From Streptomyces viridochromogenes DSM 40736 (GTDB lineage Bacteria; Actinomycetota; Actinomycetes; Streptomycetales; Streptomycetaceae), in the NCBI RefSeq assembly GCF_000158955.1, contig NZ_GG657757.1, positions 3,878,877-3,915,574 of the forward strand: a stretch of DNA of 36,698 nt, read 5' to 3'. The position numbers were made by a program, and so were the translations under genes. The notes under the pieces are model-generated. The model was not told where the DNA came from, did not search any database, and was given only the letters and a program-made list of their open reading frames with translations. Below are positions 23,640-30,878 of the stretch, in pieces. Numbering within the stretch: the first letter of the stretch is position 1; every line of letters starts with the position of its first letter.

Positions 23640-24134
23640 CTACACCGCCTCGTACGCCAGTCCCTCGAAAGCGGCCCCGCCGCCGTACGCCACCGCGCCG
23701 CCCCCGCACGATGCCGCACCCTCGCGGGACTTCGTGCACCGGTCCAGCTCGCACCAGATGCGCTTGCCGGTGGACTCGACGCTCCAGCCCCAGCGGTCGG
23801 CGAGGCCGTCGACGAGGGCGAGGCCCCGGCCGCCGGTCGCGTCGTCGTCCGCGCAGCGGGGCACGGGCGCCCGGCCGCTGCGGTCGGCGACCTCGAGACG
23901 GACGGTGGTCTCCTCCGTCACCGCCGGCGGCAGGGACAGCCGCAGCACGGCGGGCCGGCCGGTGTGCACCACGGCGTTGGTGACGAGCTCGGAGACCAGC
24001 AGGATCAGCGTCTCGGCGAGCGGCTCATCGGCCTGTATCCCCGACCCGGCCAGGCGCGAGCGGGCCCACCGCCGGGCCCGTCCCACCTCAGCGGGGTCGG
24101 GCCGGATCTCCAGCTGCACTTGAAGCACCTGCAC
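23640..24134 (-). CDS. ATP-binding protein, anti-sigma-factor serine kinase type (HATPase_c)
   Basis: This 164-residue protein from a GTG start has the RsbW/SpoIIAB-like GHKL fold. The N box lies in TLILLVSELVTNAVVHTGRP (about residue 44), followed by TVRLEVADRSGRAPVP (G1 box) and ATGGRGLALVDGLADRWGW (G2 box). CELDRCTKSREGAASC and a Gly-rich tail end the protein. Streptomyces genomes encode dozens of such proteins, which phosphorylate STAS antagonists or regulate development, usually beside a helix-turn-helix/DUF397 pair. That pair is missing here. GTG codons at 24134 and 24128 are both possible starts. Confidence 0.88.
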   Translation of the reverse strand: MQVLQVQLEIRPDPAEVGRARRWARSRLAGSGIQADEPLAETLILLVSELVTNAVVHTGRPAVLRLSLPPAVTEETTVRLEVADRSGRAPVPRCADDDATGGRGLALVDGLADRWGWSVESTGKRIWCELDRCTKSREGAASCGGGAVAYGGGAAFEGLAYEAV

Positions 24135-24628
24135 CGCTCACACCATCCGAACCGGCGGACACTTAGGCTCGCGCCTCACGAAGGCCACGATCGTAGCCAT
24201 TTTCTGCATGGCCAGAACAACGGCCGGGACGAGGATCACGGAACGTGAATCCCTTGTGGGACAGCATGGTTGACGTACAGTCACCCCAACAAGCGCTTCG
24301 GGCATATTCCAGCGCGAAGGAGTACCCGTGCGGCATACTGTGCGACGCTCGCGGCGGGGAGTCGAACAGGCGCTGGCACCAGGCCGCACCGCCGGACGAG
24401 CAGCGGCTCGCATCACCGGATCCGCAGTCGCCCCGGGGGCGGCTGCGGCACGGAGCGTGTTCAGGACCACTCGCATCCCACACAAGGTACCCGAGGGGGC
24501 GGCCGACTCCGGGCCGTGACGAGTCACACGGAGGACACGACCCTGTATCAACTCTCCGTAACCCCGGCATGCCACGATCCGCGACATCCCCGTCGACGCG
24601 TTCGGCGACACCGCAGCCAGATGGCCTG
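24135..24628. other. long upstream region of the ATP-binding protein gene
   Basis: About 490 bases with a clear drop in GC at 24180-24330. It includes CCCTTGTGGGACAGCATGGT and TTGACGTACAGTCA (24270-24283), the latter close to a palindrome (TGAC-GTACA-GTCA). The organisation resembles the divergent promoter usually shared by ATP-binding and helix-turn-helix genes in Streptomyces, but no helix-turn-helix gene follows. A small frame with a good ribosome site lies at 24328. Confidence 0.5.
24328..24519 (+). CDS. hypothetical small basic protein (possible remnant)
   Basis: This is a 63-residue frame starting at a GTG 5 bases after a perfect AAGGAG (24317-24322), the best ribosome site in this gap. 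The product is rich in Arg and Ala (RHTVRRSRRGVEQALAPGRT) and I do not recognise it. It lies divergent from the ATP-binding protein gene, where Streptomyces often carries a helix-turn-helix regulator, so it may be a decayed replacement or a small real gene. Overlapping frames on both strands exist and have no better support. Confidence 0.35.
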   Translation: MRHTVRRSRRGVEQALAPGRTAGRAAARITGSAVAPGAAAARSVFRTTRIPHKVPEGAADSGP

Positions 24629-25516
24629 TCAGGCCGTTCCTGCGGACAGGTCGGCCGCGAGCAACTCCTCACTCTCCGTGACTCCCCCCGTACGTTGAGT
24701 TCGAACCCATGCGCGTTTCAGATGCAGATGGACCTCGGACTCCCAGGTGAAGCCCATGCCCCCGTGCACCTGGAGACAGTCGCGGGCGCCGCGCACGGCG
24801 GCCTCGTCGGCGAGCAGACGGGCGGCGGCGATGTCGACGGGGTCGGCCGTGACGGCCGCCGCGTACACCGCGGCGCGGGCCGTCTCCGCCCGGACCAGCA
24901 TCCCGGCGCACAGGTGTGCCACCGCCTGGAAGGCCCCTATGGGTCTTCCGAACTGTTCGCGCGCCCGGGCGTGTTGCGCCGCCAGTTCGCAGACCCGGCC
25001 TGCCGTGCCGAGCTGCTCGGCCGCGGTGAGGAGGGCGGCGACGGGGTCCGGGGCCGCCGCCGGGCCGCCGGGCACGCGGTGCAGGGGGGTCAGCGGGTCG
25101 AGGGACCGCAGCGCTACGGCTCCGATGGCGTCGCCGCGTACGACGTCGGCCTGCTCCAGCCACTCCACGAGGGAGCCGTCCACGGCCGTCACGACCGTCG
25201 CCCCGGTGGCGGCTCCCGGCACCGCACCGGCCGCGAGATGGGTGGCGACCAGCGGCCCGGGCAGCAGCGCACGCCCGGCCTCCTCGAACACCAACACGGC
25301 CTCCGGCAGCCCGAGTCCGACCCCGCCCGCCGCCTCCGGCAGGCGCAACGCGAAGAACCCGGCCTCCCCGAGCGCCCGCCACAGCGCCCGGTCGAGCCGC
25401 GCGGGCCCGTCCGCGGCCGCCCGCAGCGCCTCCCCGTCGAAGCGCCGCTCCAGCAGCCGCCGCATCCCCTCCCGCAGGGCCCGCTGGTCGTCGTCGAGCC
25501 GGAACCGCACGGTCAT
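24629..25516 (-). CDS. acyl-CoA dehydrogenase, small (beta) subunit type
   Basis: This 295-residue protein is about 90 residues shorter than a standard acyl-CoA dehydrogenase. It begins MTVRFRLDDDQRALREGMRR and keeps EAGFFALRLPEAAGGVGLGL, RAREQFGRPIGAFQAVAHLC and the C-terminal LQVHGGMGFTWESEVHLHLK. It lacks the mid-domain beta barrel motif W/Y-C-Q-x-x-S-E-P-x-x-G-S-D. Short subunits of this kind pair with a full-length alpha subunit to form alpha2beta2 enzymes in actinobacterial steroid and alicyclic acid degradation (FadE26-27, FadE28-29). Its start overlaps the stop of the large-subunit gene (ATGA), so equal expression is expected. It is the last gene of the operon that begins with the amidohydrolase. 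Confidence 0.9.
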   Translation of the reverse strand: MTVRFRLDDDQRALREGMRRLLERRFDGEALRAAADGPARLDRALWRALGEAGFFALRLPEAAGGVGLGLPEAVLVFEEAGRALLPGPLVATHLAAGAVPGAATGATVVTAVDGSLVEWLEQADVVRGDAIGAVALRSLDPLTPLHRVPGGPAAAPDPVAALLTAAEQLGTAGRVCELAAQHARAREQFGRPIGAFQAVAHLCAGMLVRAETARAAVYAAAVTADPVDIAAARLLADEAAVRGARDCLQVHGGMGFTWESEVHLHLKRAWVRTQRTGGVTESEELLAADLSAGTA

Positions 25517-26646
25517 CGTCCCTTCGGCAGGCCGAGGATCCGCTCGGCGATGATGCTGTGCTGGATCTGCGAGGTGCCGGCCGCGATGGTGTACGAGAGG
25601 GAGGACAGGCGGTCGAGGGTCCAGGGGCGGTCCAGGTCGAGGCAGTCGGGGCCGAGGACGTCGGCAGCGGCGTCGTAGAGCTCCTGACGGGCCTGCGAGT
25701 ACCGCAGTTTGAAGACCGAGCCGCCGACGCCGGGCACACCGCCCGAGGCCTCCGCCGCGCTCACGTTCCACTGCGTCAGCCGCCACAGGGCCCGGAACTC
25801 GGCGTTGAGCCTGCCGAGCCGGCGCCGGAGGGCGGGGTCGTCCCAGCGGCCGTATCTGCGGGCCTCGACGGCCAGTTCGGCCAGGACGCGCCGGCAGGCG
25901 ACGACCTCGCCGGCGAAGGCCGTGCCGCGTTCGAAGGACAGCGTCACCATGGTCACGCGCCAGCCGTCGTTCTCGGCGCCGACCCGGTTCCCCACGGGCA
26001 CCCGGACCTCGTCGAGGAACACCTCGGCGAACTCGGCCGACCCGGCGAGCGTGCGCAGCGGCCGTACGGTGATGCCCGGCGCGTCCATGGGCATGGCCAG
26101 CCAGGTGATGCCCCGGTGCCTGGGCGCCGCGGGGTCGGTGCGCACCAACAGTTCGCACCAGTCGGCGACTTCCGCGTGGGACGTCCAGATCTTGGCGCCG
26201 GTCACCACGTAGTCGTCGCCGTCGCGCCGGGCGCGGGTGCGCAGGGCCGCGAGGTCGGAGCCGGCGTCCGGTTCGCTGAAGCCCTGGCACCAGACCTCCT
26301 CGCCGCGCAGGATCGGCGGCAGCCAGCGGTCCCGCTGGGCGTCCGTGCCCTCGGCGGCGATCGTCGGCCCGGCGTGCAGCAGCCCCACGAAGTTGGCGCC
26401 GACGTAGGGCGCGCCGGCCCTCTCGGTCTCCTCCAGGAAGATGAGCCGGATGGTCGGGGAAGCGCCCCAGTGGACGTCGGCGTAACCGGCGTCGTACAGC
26501 CTGCGCTGCCAGCCGAGGTCGTACGCCCGCCGACCCGGCCAGTCGGCGGGGGACGGCCTGGGCGGGAGGGCCGGGAGGGTCCGCGCGAGCCACTCCCGCA
26601 GCCGGGCCCGGAACTCCTCCTCCTCGGGCGTGTACGACAGGTCCAT
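25513..26646 (-). CDS. acyl-CoA dehydrogenase, large (alpha) subunit type
   Basis: This 377-residue protein starts MDLSYTPEEEEFRARLREWL. Full-length motifs are WCQGFSEPDAGSDLAALRTR (about residue 118), VTGAKIWTSHAEVADWCELL and the C-terminal AAGTSQIQHSIIAERILGLP. At the MCAD catalytic Glu position (YEGTSQIQ) there is Ala. A Glu in TLSFERGTAF, in the region used as base in ChsE4-like dehydrogenases, may replace it. With the beta subunit downstream it should form a heteromeric dehydrogenase for a bulky or branched acyl-CoA. It begins 9 bases after the amidohydrolase stop and ends in an ATGA overlap with the beta gene, making a tight three-gene operon. Confidence 0.92.
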   Translation of the reverse strand: MDLSYTPEEEEFRARLREWLARTLPALPPRPSPADWPGRRAYDLGWQRRLYDAGYADVHWGASPTIRLIFLEETERAGAPYVGANFVGLLHAGPTIAAEGTDAQRDRWLPPILRGEEVWCQGFSEPDAGSDLAALRTRARRDGDDYVVTGAKIWTSHAEVADWCELLVRTDPAAPRHRGITWLAMPMDAPGITVRPLRTLAGSAEFAEVFLDEVRVPVGNRVGAENDGWRVTMVTLSFERGTAFAGEVVACRRVLAELAVEARRYGRWDDPALRRRLGRLNAEFRALWRLTQWNVSAAEASGGVPGVGGSVFKLRYSQARQELYDAAADVLGPDCLDLDRPWTLDRLSSLSYTIAAGTSQIQHSIIAERILGLPKGR

Positions 26647-26655
26647 CAGCAGTCC

Positions 26656-27852
26656 TCAGCGGTCGAGGTCCAGGTCGAGCATGCGGATGGCGTTGCCGCG
26701 CATCAGCTTGTGGACCGTCTCGTCGTCGAGGCCCTTCACGTGGTCGAGGGCGACCTCCTTGGTGTGCGGGAAGGTCGAGTCGACGTGGGGGTAGTCGGTC
26801 TCGAAGGTGGCGTTGTCGCGGCCGACCACGTCGATCGACGCCACTCCGTGCTTGTCGCGGAAGAAGCAGCAGAAGATCTGCCGGTAGTAGTACGTGGACG
26901 GCGGCTCGGGGACCGTGTCCCGCACCCCGCCCCAGGCGCGGTGTTCCTCCCACACGTCGTCGGCGCGCTCCAGGGCGTACGGAACCCAGCCCATCTGGCC
27001 CTCGGAGTAGGCCAGTTTGAGGCGGGGGTACGTCACCAGGACCCCGCTGAAGAGGAAGTCCATCATCGAGGCCATCGCGTTGTTGAAGCTGAGCGAGGCC
27101 TGGACGGCGGGCGGGGCGTCCGGGGACGCGGCGGGCATCTGGGACGAGGACCCGATGTGCATGTTCACGACCGTCCCGGTCTCCTGGCAGACCGCGAAGA
27201 ACGGGTCCCAGTAGCCGGAGTGGATGGACGGCAGCCCGAGGTGGGTGGGGATCTCGGAGAAGGTCACCGCCCGCACTCCGCGGGCGGCGTTGCGCCGGAT
27301 CTCCGCGACCGCCAGCTCGACGTCCCACAGCGGGATCAGGCAGAGCGGGATGAGCCGCCCGCCGCTGTCCCCGCACCACTCCTCGACCATCCAGTCGTTG
27401 TAGGCGCGCACGCAGGCCAGGGCGACCTCCTTGTCGTGCGCCTCGGCGAAGGTCTGGCCGCAGAAGCGGGGGAAGCTCGGGAAGCAGAGGCTGGCCTCGA
27501 CATGGTTGAGGTCCATGTCCTTGAGGCGCTCCTTGGGGTCCCAGCAGCCGGGCCGCATCTCCTCGCGGGTGATGCCCTCCAGGGTCATCTCGTCCCGGTC
27601 GAAGCCGACGGCGGCGATGTTGCGCTTGTACGGGAACTTCAGGTCCTCGTAGACCCACCAGTCGGTGGGCGGGCCGTCCGGGTCCATCGTGATCCGGTAC
27701 TTGCCGCCGACGTAGGCGAGTTCACCGATGCCGGCGGTCAGCGGCCGGGGACCGCGCTCCCGGTACCTGGCCGGCAGCCAGGTGTCGAACAGGTGGGCCG
27801 GCTCGATCACGTGGTCGTCGACGCTGATGATGCGGGGCAGTTCGGTCGCCAT
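26656..27852 (-). CDS. amidohydrolase family protein, ACMSD/decarboxylase-like TIM barrel
   Basis: This 398-residue protein begins MATELPRIISVDDHVIEPAH. The first metal motif of amidohydrolase_2 proteins is the variant DDHVIEP, and other signatures are LCFPSFPRFCGQTFAEAHDK, VNMHIGSSSQMPAASP with the central His, and the C-terminal TFETDYPHVDSTFPH with the metal Asp. Relatives include ACMSD and gamma-resorcylate decarboxylase. The DDHVxEP subgroup is common in actinobacterial acyl-CoA gene clusters and its reaction is not established to my knowledge. A GGAGGGG ribosome site (complement of 27859-27865) precedes the ATG. It is the first gene of an operon with the two dehydrogenase subunits and is divergent from the acyl-CoA ligase, with operator sites 9 and 10 between. 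Confidence 0.92.
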   Translation of the reverse strand: MATELPRIISVDDHVIEPAHLFDTWLPARYRERGPRPLTAGIGELAYVGGKYRITMDPDGPPTDWWVYEDLKFPYKRNIAAVGFDRDEMTLEGITREEMRPGCWDPKERLKDMDLNHVEASLCFPSFPRFCGQTFAEAHDKEVALACVRAYNDWMVEEWCGDSGGRLIPLCLIPLWDVELAVAEIRRNAARGVRAVTFSEIPTHLGLPSIHSGYWDPFFAVCQETGTVVNMHIGSSSQMPAASPDAPPAVQASLSFNNAMASMMDFLFSGVLVTYPRLKLAYSEGQMGWVPYALERADDVWEEHRAWGGVRDTVPEPPSTYYYRQIFCCFFRDKHGVASIDVVGRDNATFETDYPHVDSTFPHTKEVALDHVKGLDDETVHKLMRGNAIRMLDLDLDR

Positions 27853-27877
27853 GGGTCCCCTCCGCCGGACGGTACTT

Positions 27878-27896
27878 ATCTGATGGCTCGTCAGAT
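27878..27896. promoter_or_regulatory. operator site 9 of the shared palindrome (amidohydrolase side)
   Basis: ATCTGATG-GCT-CGTCAGAT, one mismatch between the arms and identical to site 2 outside the spacer. It is 25 bases upstream of the amidohydrolase start. Confidence 0.85.
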
Positions 27897-27904
27897 AGCA
27901 TCCC

Positions 27905-27923
27905 ACCTGACGGCCCGTCAGCC
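27905..27923. promoter_or_regulatory. operator site 10 of the shared palindrome (acyl-CoA ligase side)
   Basis: ACCTGACG-GCC-CGTCAGCC, with six-base perfect cores. Its centre is 27 bases from that of site 9. A TAGCAT at 27896-27901 could be the -10 box of the ligase gene, putting its transcription start within this site. Confidence 0.8.
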
Positions 27924-27954
27924 AAGAAGCGCAGTCGAGCAGCAGGGGGCAGCC

Positions 27955-29475
27955 GTGAACGAGACCCCGCACGCCCTGAGTTCGTGCCGCACCCTGTGGG
28001 AGCTGGTCACCCGCCGCGCGGCGCTCACCCCCGACCGCCCGCTCTTCCTCCAGGACGACCGAACCGGGAGCCGCACGCTGACCTTCGAGGCGCTTCGCGC
28101 GCGTGCCGAACGGGTCGCGGCCGGGCTGTACGGCATGGGGGTACGCCCCGGCACGGTGGTCGCCTGGCAGTTGCCCACCCGTATCGAGACGGCCGTGCTG
28201 TCCTTCGCGCTGGCCCGCCTCGGCGCGGTACAGACTCCGGTGATCCCCTTCTACCGGGAGCGGGAGGTCGGCTTCGCGCTGCGTGAGTCGAAGGCGGAGT
28301 TCTTCGCGGTGCCGGGCGAGTGGCGCGGCTTCGACCACGCGGAGATGGCCCGGCGGCTGGGCGCGAAGGGCGTCTTCGAGGCGTACGACGACCTGCCGGA
28401 CGGTGATCCGTCCGTGCTGCCTCCCCCGCCCTCGGACGGCACCGCGGTCCGCTGGATCTACTGGACGTCCGGCACGACCTCCGCCCCCAAGGGCGTGCTG
28501 CACACGGACCGTTCCCTGATCGCGGGCGGCTCCTGCCTCGCACACGCCCTGGGGCCCTCGGCGGACGACGTGGGCTCGATCGCCTTCCCGTACGCACACA
28601 TCGGCGGACCCGACTACACGGTGATGCTGCTGCTGTACGGCTTCCCGGCGGTGCTCTTCGAGCAGTTCGCGCTGCCGGACGCGCTGGCGGCGTACCGGGG
28701 GCACGGGGTGACGATGGCGGGCGGGTCGACGGCGTTCTACTCGATGTTCCTGGCGGAGCAGCGCAAACGGCCCGGGGTGCCGGTCATCCCCTCACTGCGG
28801 CTGCTGGCGGGCGGCGGGGCGCCCAAGCCGCCGGAGCTGTACCACGCCGTCGTGCGCGAGATGGGCGTGCGGCTCACCCACGGGTACGGCATGACCGAGG
28901 TGCCGATGATCACCATGGGGGCGCCGGACGACGACCCCGAGCTGCTGGCGACGACCGAGGGGCGGCCGCCGGAGGGGATGGAGATCCGGATCGTGGACGG
29001 GGAGGTGCGGCTGCGCGGGGAGGCCGTGTGCCGGGGGTATCTGGACCCGGGACAGACGGCGGAGGCCTTCGACGAGGACGGGTTCCTGCGCACCGGCGAC
29101 CTCGGGCGCCTCACGGAGAGCGGGCATCTGGTGCTCACCGGCCGGCTGAAGGACGTGATCATCCGCAAGGGCGAGAACATCTCGGCCCAGGAGATCGAGG
29201 ACCTGCTGCACCGGCACCCGGCGGTCGGTGACGTGGCGGTGATCGGGCTGCCGGACGCCTCGCGCGGGGAGCTGGTGTGCGCGGTGGTGGAACAGCCGCC
29301 GGGGGCCGGGGCCTTGACGCTCCCGGCCCTGACGGCCTACCTGCGCGCCGAGGGACTGTCGGTGCACAAGCTGCCCGAGCGGCTTGAGGTGGTGGACGCC
29401 CTTCCGCGGGGCGAGACCCTGCGGAAGGTGCTGAAGTACAAGCTGCGCGAGCGCTACTCGGGCACGGTGAAGTAG
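27955..29475 (+). CDS. AMP-forming acyl-CoA synthetase (cyclohexanecarboxylate-CoA ligase-like)
   Basis: This 506-residue ANL-superfamily enzyme starts at a GTG behind a GGGGGC tract. The P-loop is YWTSGTTSAPKGVLHTDRSL (about residue 164). Other motifs are the A5 motif HGYGMTEVPM, A7/A8 FLRTGDLGRL and GRLKDVIIRKGENISAQEIE, and a C-terminal LRKVLKYKLRERYSG containing the A10 Lys region. It adenylates a carboxylic acid and transfers it to CoA, and is therefore the probable entry step of the pathway. Family resemblance is closest to cyclohexanecarboxylate/short-branched acid ligases by overall motif style, and substrate assignment is inference. Its last 22 bases overlap the convergent EF-hand gene. 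Confidence 0.92.
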   Translation: MNETPHALSSCRTLWELVTRRAALTPDRPLFLQDDRTGSRTLTFEALRARAERVAAGLYGMGVRPGTVVAWQLPTRIETAVLSFALARLGAVQTPVIPFYREREVGFALRESKAEFFAVPGEWRGFDHAEMARRLGAKGVFEAYDDLPDGDPSVLPPPPSDGTAVRWIYWTSGTTSAPKGVLHTDRSLIAGGSCLAHALGPSADDVGSIAFPYAHIGGPDYTVMLLLYGFPAVLFEQFALPDALAAYRGHGVTMAGGSTAFYSMFLAEQRKRPGVPVIPSLRLLAGGGAPKPPELYHAVVREMGVRLTHGYGMTEVPMITMGAPDDDPELLATTEGRPPEGMEIRIVDGEVRLRGEAVCRGYLDPGQTAEAFDEDGFLRTGDLGRLTESGHLVLTGRLKDVIIRKGENISAQEIEDLLHRHPAVGDVAVIGLPDASRGELVCAVVEQPPGAGALTLPALTAYLRAEGLSVHKLPERLEVVDALPRGETLRKVLKYKLRERYSGTVK

Positions 29476-29966
29476 CGGGCGAAGGCCGGGACGACCTCGG
29501 TCTCGCCGACCTTGCCGTCGTCGTCCGCGTCGAGCGTGCCGGCGGCCGTTCTGGCGACGTCCTCGGGGACGCCGAGGCACTTCAGTACGCGGGCGGCCTC
29601 CTCGACCGTCGCCGCGCCGTCACCGTCGGTGTCGGCGACGTCAAGGGCCGCGTGCAGGAAGGGCCGGGCGATCTCGGCGAACCGGTCGGGGTTGTCGCGC
29701 AGGCGCTTGACCGCTCCTGTGACGAACTCCTCGCGCGTGATGCGCTGGTCGCCGTCGCGGTCCGCTATGCCCGCCATGCCCTGCCAGAAGGCCTCCGCGC
29801 CGCCGTACAGCGCCTGTCCCTTGTCGGACCGGGCCGCGACGGCGAACTCCGAGAGCAGCGCCTTGGCCGCCCCCATGAAGTCCTCGCGGTCGATGTAGCC
29901 GTTGCCGTCCTGGTCGAAGGTGGCGAACCGGGCGGCGATCCTGCGCTCGTACTCGCTGCTGACCAT
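29454..29966 (-). CDS. EF-hand calcium-binding protein, calerythrin type
   Basis: From the ATG at 29966 this is a 170-residue protein with four EF-hand loops: DQDGNGYIDRED (about 16-27), DRDGDQRITREE (about 67), DTDGDGAATVEE (about 113) and DADDDGKVGETE (about 147). All four keep Asp at positions 1, 3 and 5, or near-equivalents. The third loop has Ala at the usually hydrophobic or Gly-supporting positions and may bind weakly. The length and helix pattern (FAEIARPFLHAALDVADTDG) match calerythrin and sarcoplasmic-type calcium proteins of actinobacteria, thought to buffer Ca. A longer frame to 30086 adds unconserved residues. It overlaps the acyl-CoA ligase gene tail to tail. Confidence 0.9.
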   Translation of the reverse strand: MVSSEYERRIAARFATFDQDGNGYIDREDFMGAAKALLSEFAVAARSDKGQALYGGAEAFWQGMAGIADRDGDQRITREEFVTGAVKRLRDNPDRFAEIARPFLHAALDVADTDGDGAATVEEAARVLKCLGVPEDVARTAAGTLDADDDGKVGETEVVPAFARYFTVPE

Positions 29967-30134
29967 GTCTCTTTCGGGCCGCCTTACGTCAGGTGGGGTG
30001 CGTCTCGCTCGGAGCGTACGACGGAGGGGGCCGTTCGGGCGCGGGAAAACGTCACTTGTGCCAAGACCGGGGGAATTCCAGGACAACCGTGTGTCAGAAC
30101 AGCGACACTCGCCCTACCGTGCGTGACCGCCCCG

Positions 30135-30515
30135 TCACGCGGACAGGGGTTCGCCCTCGTCACCCAGGGCCTGCTCCGCATCGCCGTACACGTCGAAGAG
30201 CCTGCGTACACCCAGCGCGCCGAGGACCCGGTTCACATGGGACCCGTCGGCCGCGCCCCGGGCGGGCAGCACCAGCCGCAGCCGTCCCTGGCAGGAGCGG
30301 ATCAGACGACGGGCGGCGATGAGCACGCCGACGCCGCTGGAATCGCAGAAGAACACCTCGGACAGATCCAGGACGAGACAGTGGTGCCCCTCGGCCACCA
30401 CGTCGTGCACTCGCTGACGCAGCACCGGCGACGTCACCAGATCCAGCTCGCCCGACACCTGGAGCACGGCCCATTCGCCCTGCTCGCCGCCGGTCACTTT
30501 GAAGGTCACCACCAC
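30135..30515 (-). CDS. STAS-domain anti-sigma factor antagonist (SpoIIAA/RsbV type)
   Basis: This 126-residue protein is a single STAS domain: WAVLQVSGELDLVTSPVLRQ, then HCLVLDLSEVFFCDSSGVGV with the phosphorylatable DSSG serine at 59/60, and VLIAARRLIRSCQGRLRLVL. A kinase of the ATP-binding type, such as the one at 23640, would phosphorylate it, and the unphosphorylated form would free a sigma factor. Consecutive GTG codons at 30515, 30512 and 30509 leave the exact start open. GAAGGG lies just before the first. It is divergent from the ECF sigma gene at 30879, with a 360-base gap, suggesting a local sigma-control module. Confidence 0.9.
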   Translation of the reverse strand: MVVTFKVTGGEQGEWAVLQVSGELDLVTSPVLRQRVHDVVAEGHHCLVLDLSEVFFCDSSGVGVLIAARRLIRSCQGRLRLVLPARGAADGSHVNRVLGALGVRRLFDVYGDAEQALGDEGEPLSA

Positions 30516-30878
30516 GCCCTTCGCTCGCCAAAACGGAAGTAGTCCCTACGCTTCCTTGCAGCGCGGCTGCCCAGCGGGCGTTTCCCTGAAACACGACCCA
30601 AGAAACGGAAGCCTTTGAAAACAGGCTTGTTTTGGTCGGCTTCGATCCTGTTCGATCCTCTTCAGACACGTCTGATCGGAGGCGGGATGGGTAGGCGCGA
30701 CCCCGACGGCTCCCTGCCTGAGCACCGGCGGTCCCCTACCACCTACGGCCGGTCAGGGGGCGCACATTGCCACAAAGGGGCGTGCGCCACCGGACGTGCC
30801 GACTACATTCGGGGAGAGGTCGGACACAGGCTGGACTCGGCACGGGCGCGGGACACGAGCAGGGGGTGAGGGGGCCGC
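30516..30878. other. divergent promoter region between the STAS and ECF sigma genes
   Basis: A 363-base gap with an AT-richer centre. AAGCCT (30609-30614) and AGGCTT (30623-30628) form a 6-bp inverted repeat with an 8-base loop, followed by GTTTT, which could be an operator or a weak terminator. TCGATCCT occurs twice ten bases apart just downstream (near 30640). No gene of its own is recognised. Confidence 0.5.

Noticed and set aside
24271..24283. TGACGTACAGTCA as an eleventh operator of the regulon
   Set aside because: It lacks the outer bases of the ATCTGACG arm and stands beside a regulatory kinase, not a catabolic gene. Chance similarity is likely.
24138..24611. Minus-strand frame upstream of the ATP-binding protein gene
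   Set aside because: No family resemblance, no ribosome site, and it overlaps the probable promoter of the kinase gene.
25558..29475. A 1305-codon plus-strand frame ending with the acyl-CoA ligase
   Set aside because: Only the last 507 codons are the ligase. The rest is antisense to the amidohydrolase and dehydrogenase genes.
1..29475. Classical cholesterol degradation cluster under KstR
   Set aside because: No KstR or KstR2 motif was seen, and the diagnostic ring-degradation genes (KstD, KshA, HsaA, HsaC, HsaD) are absent.
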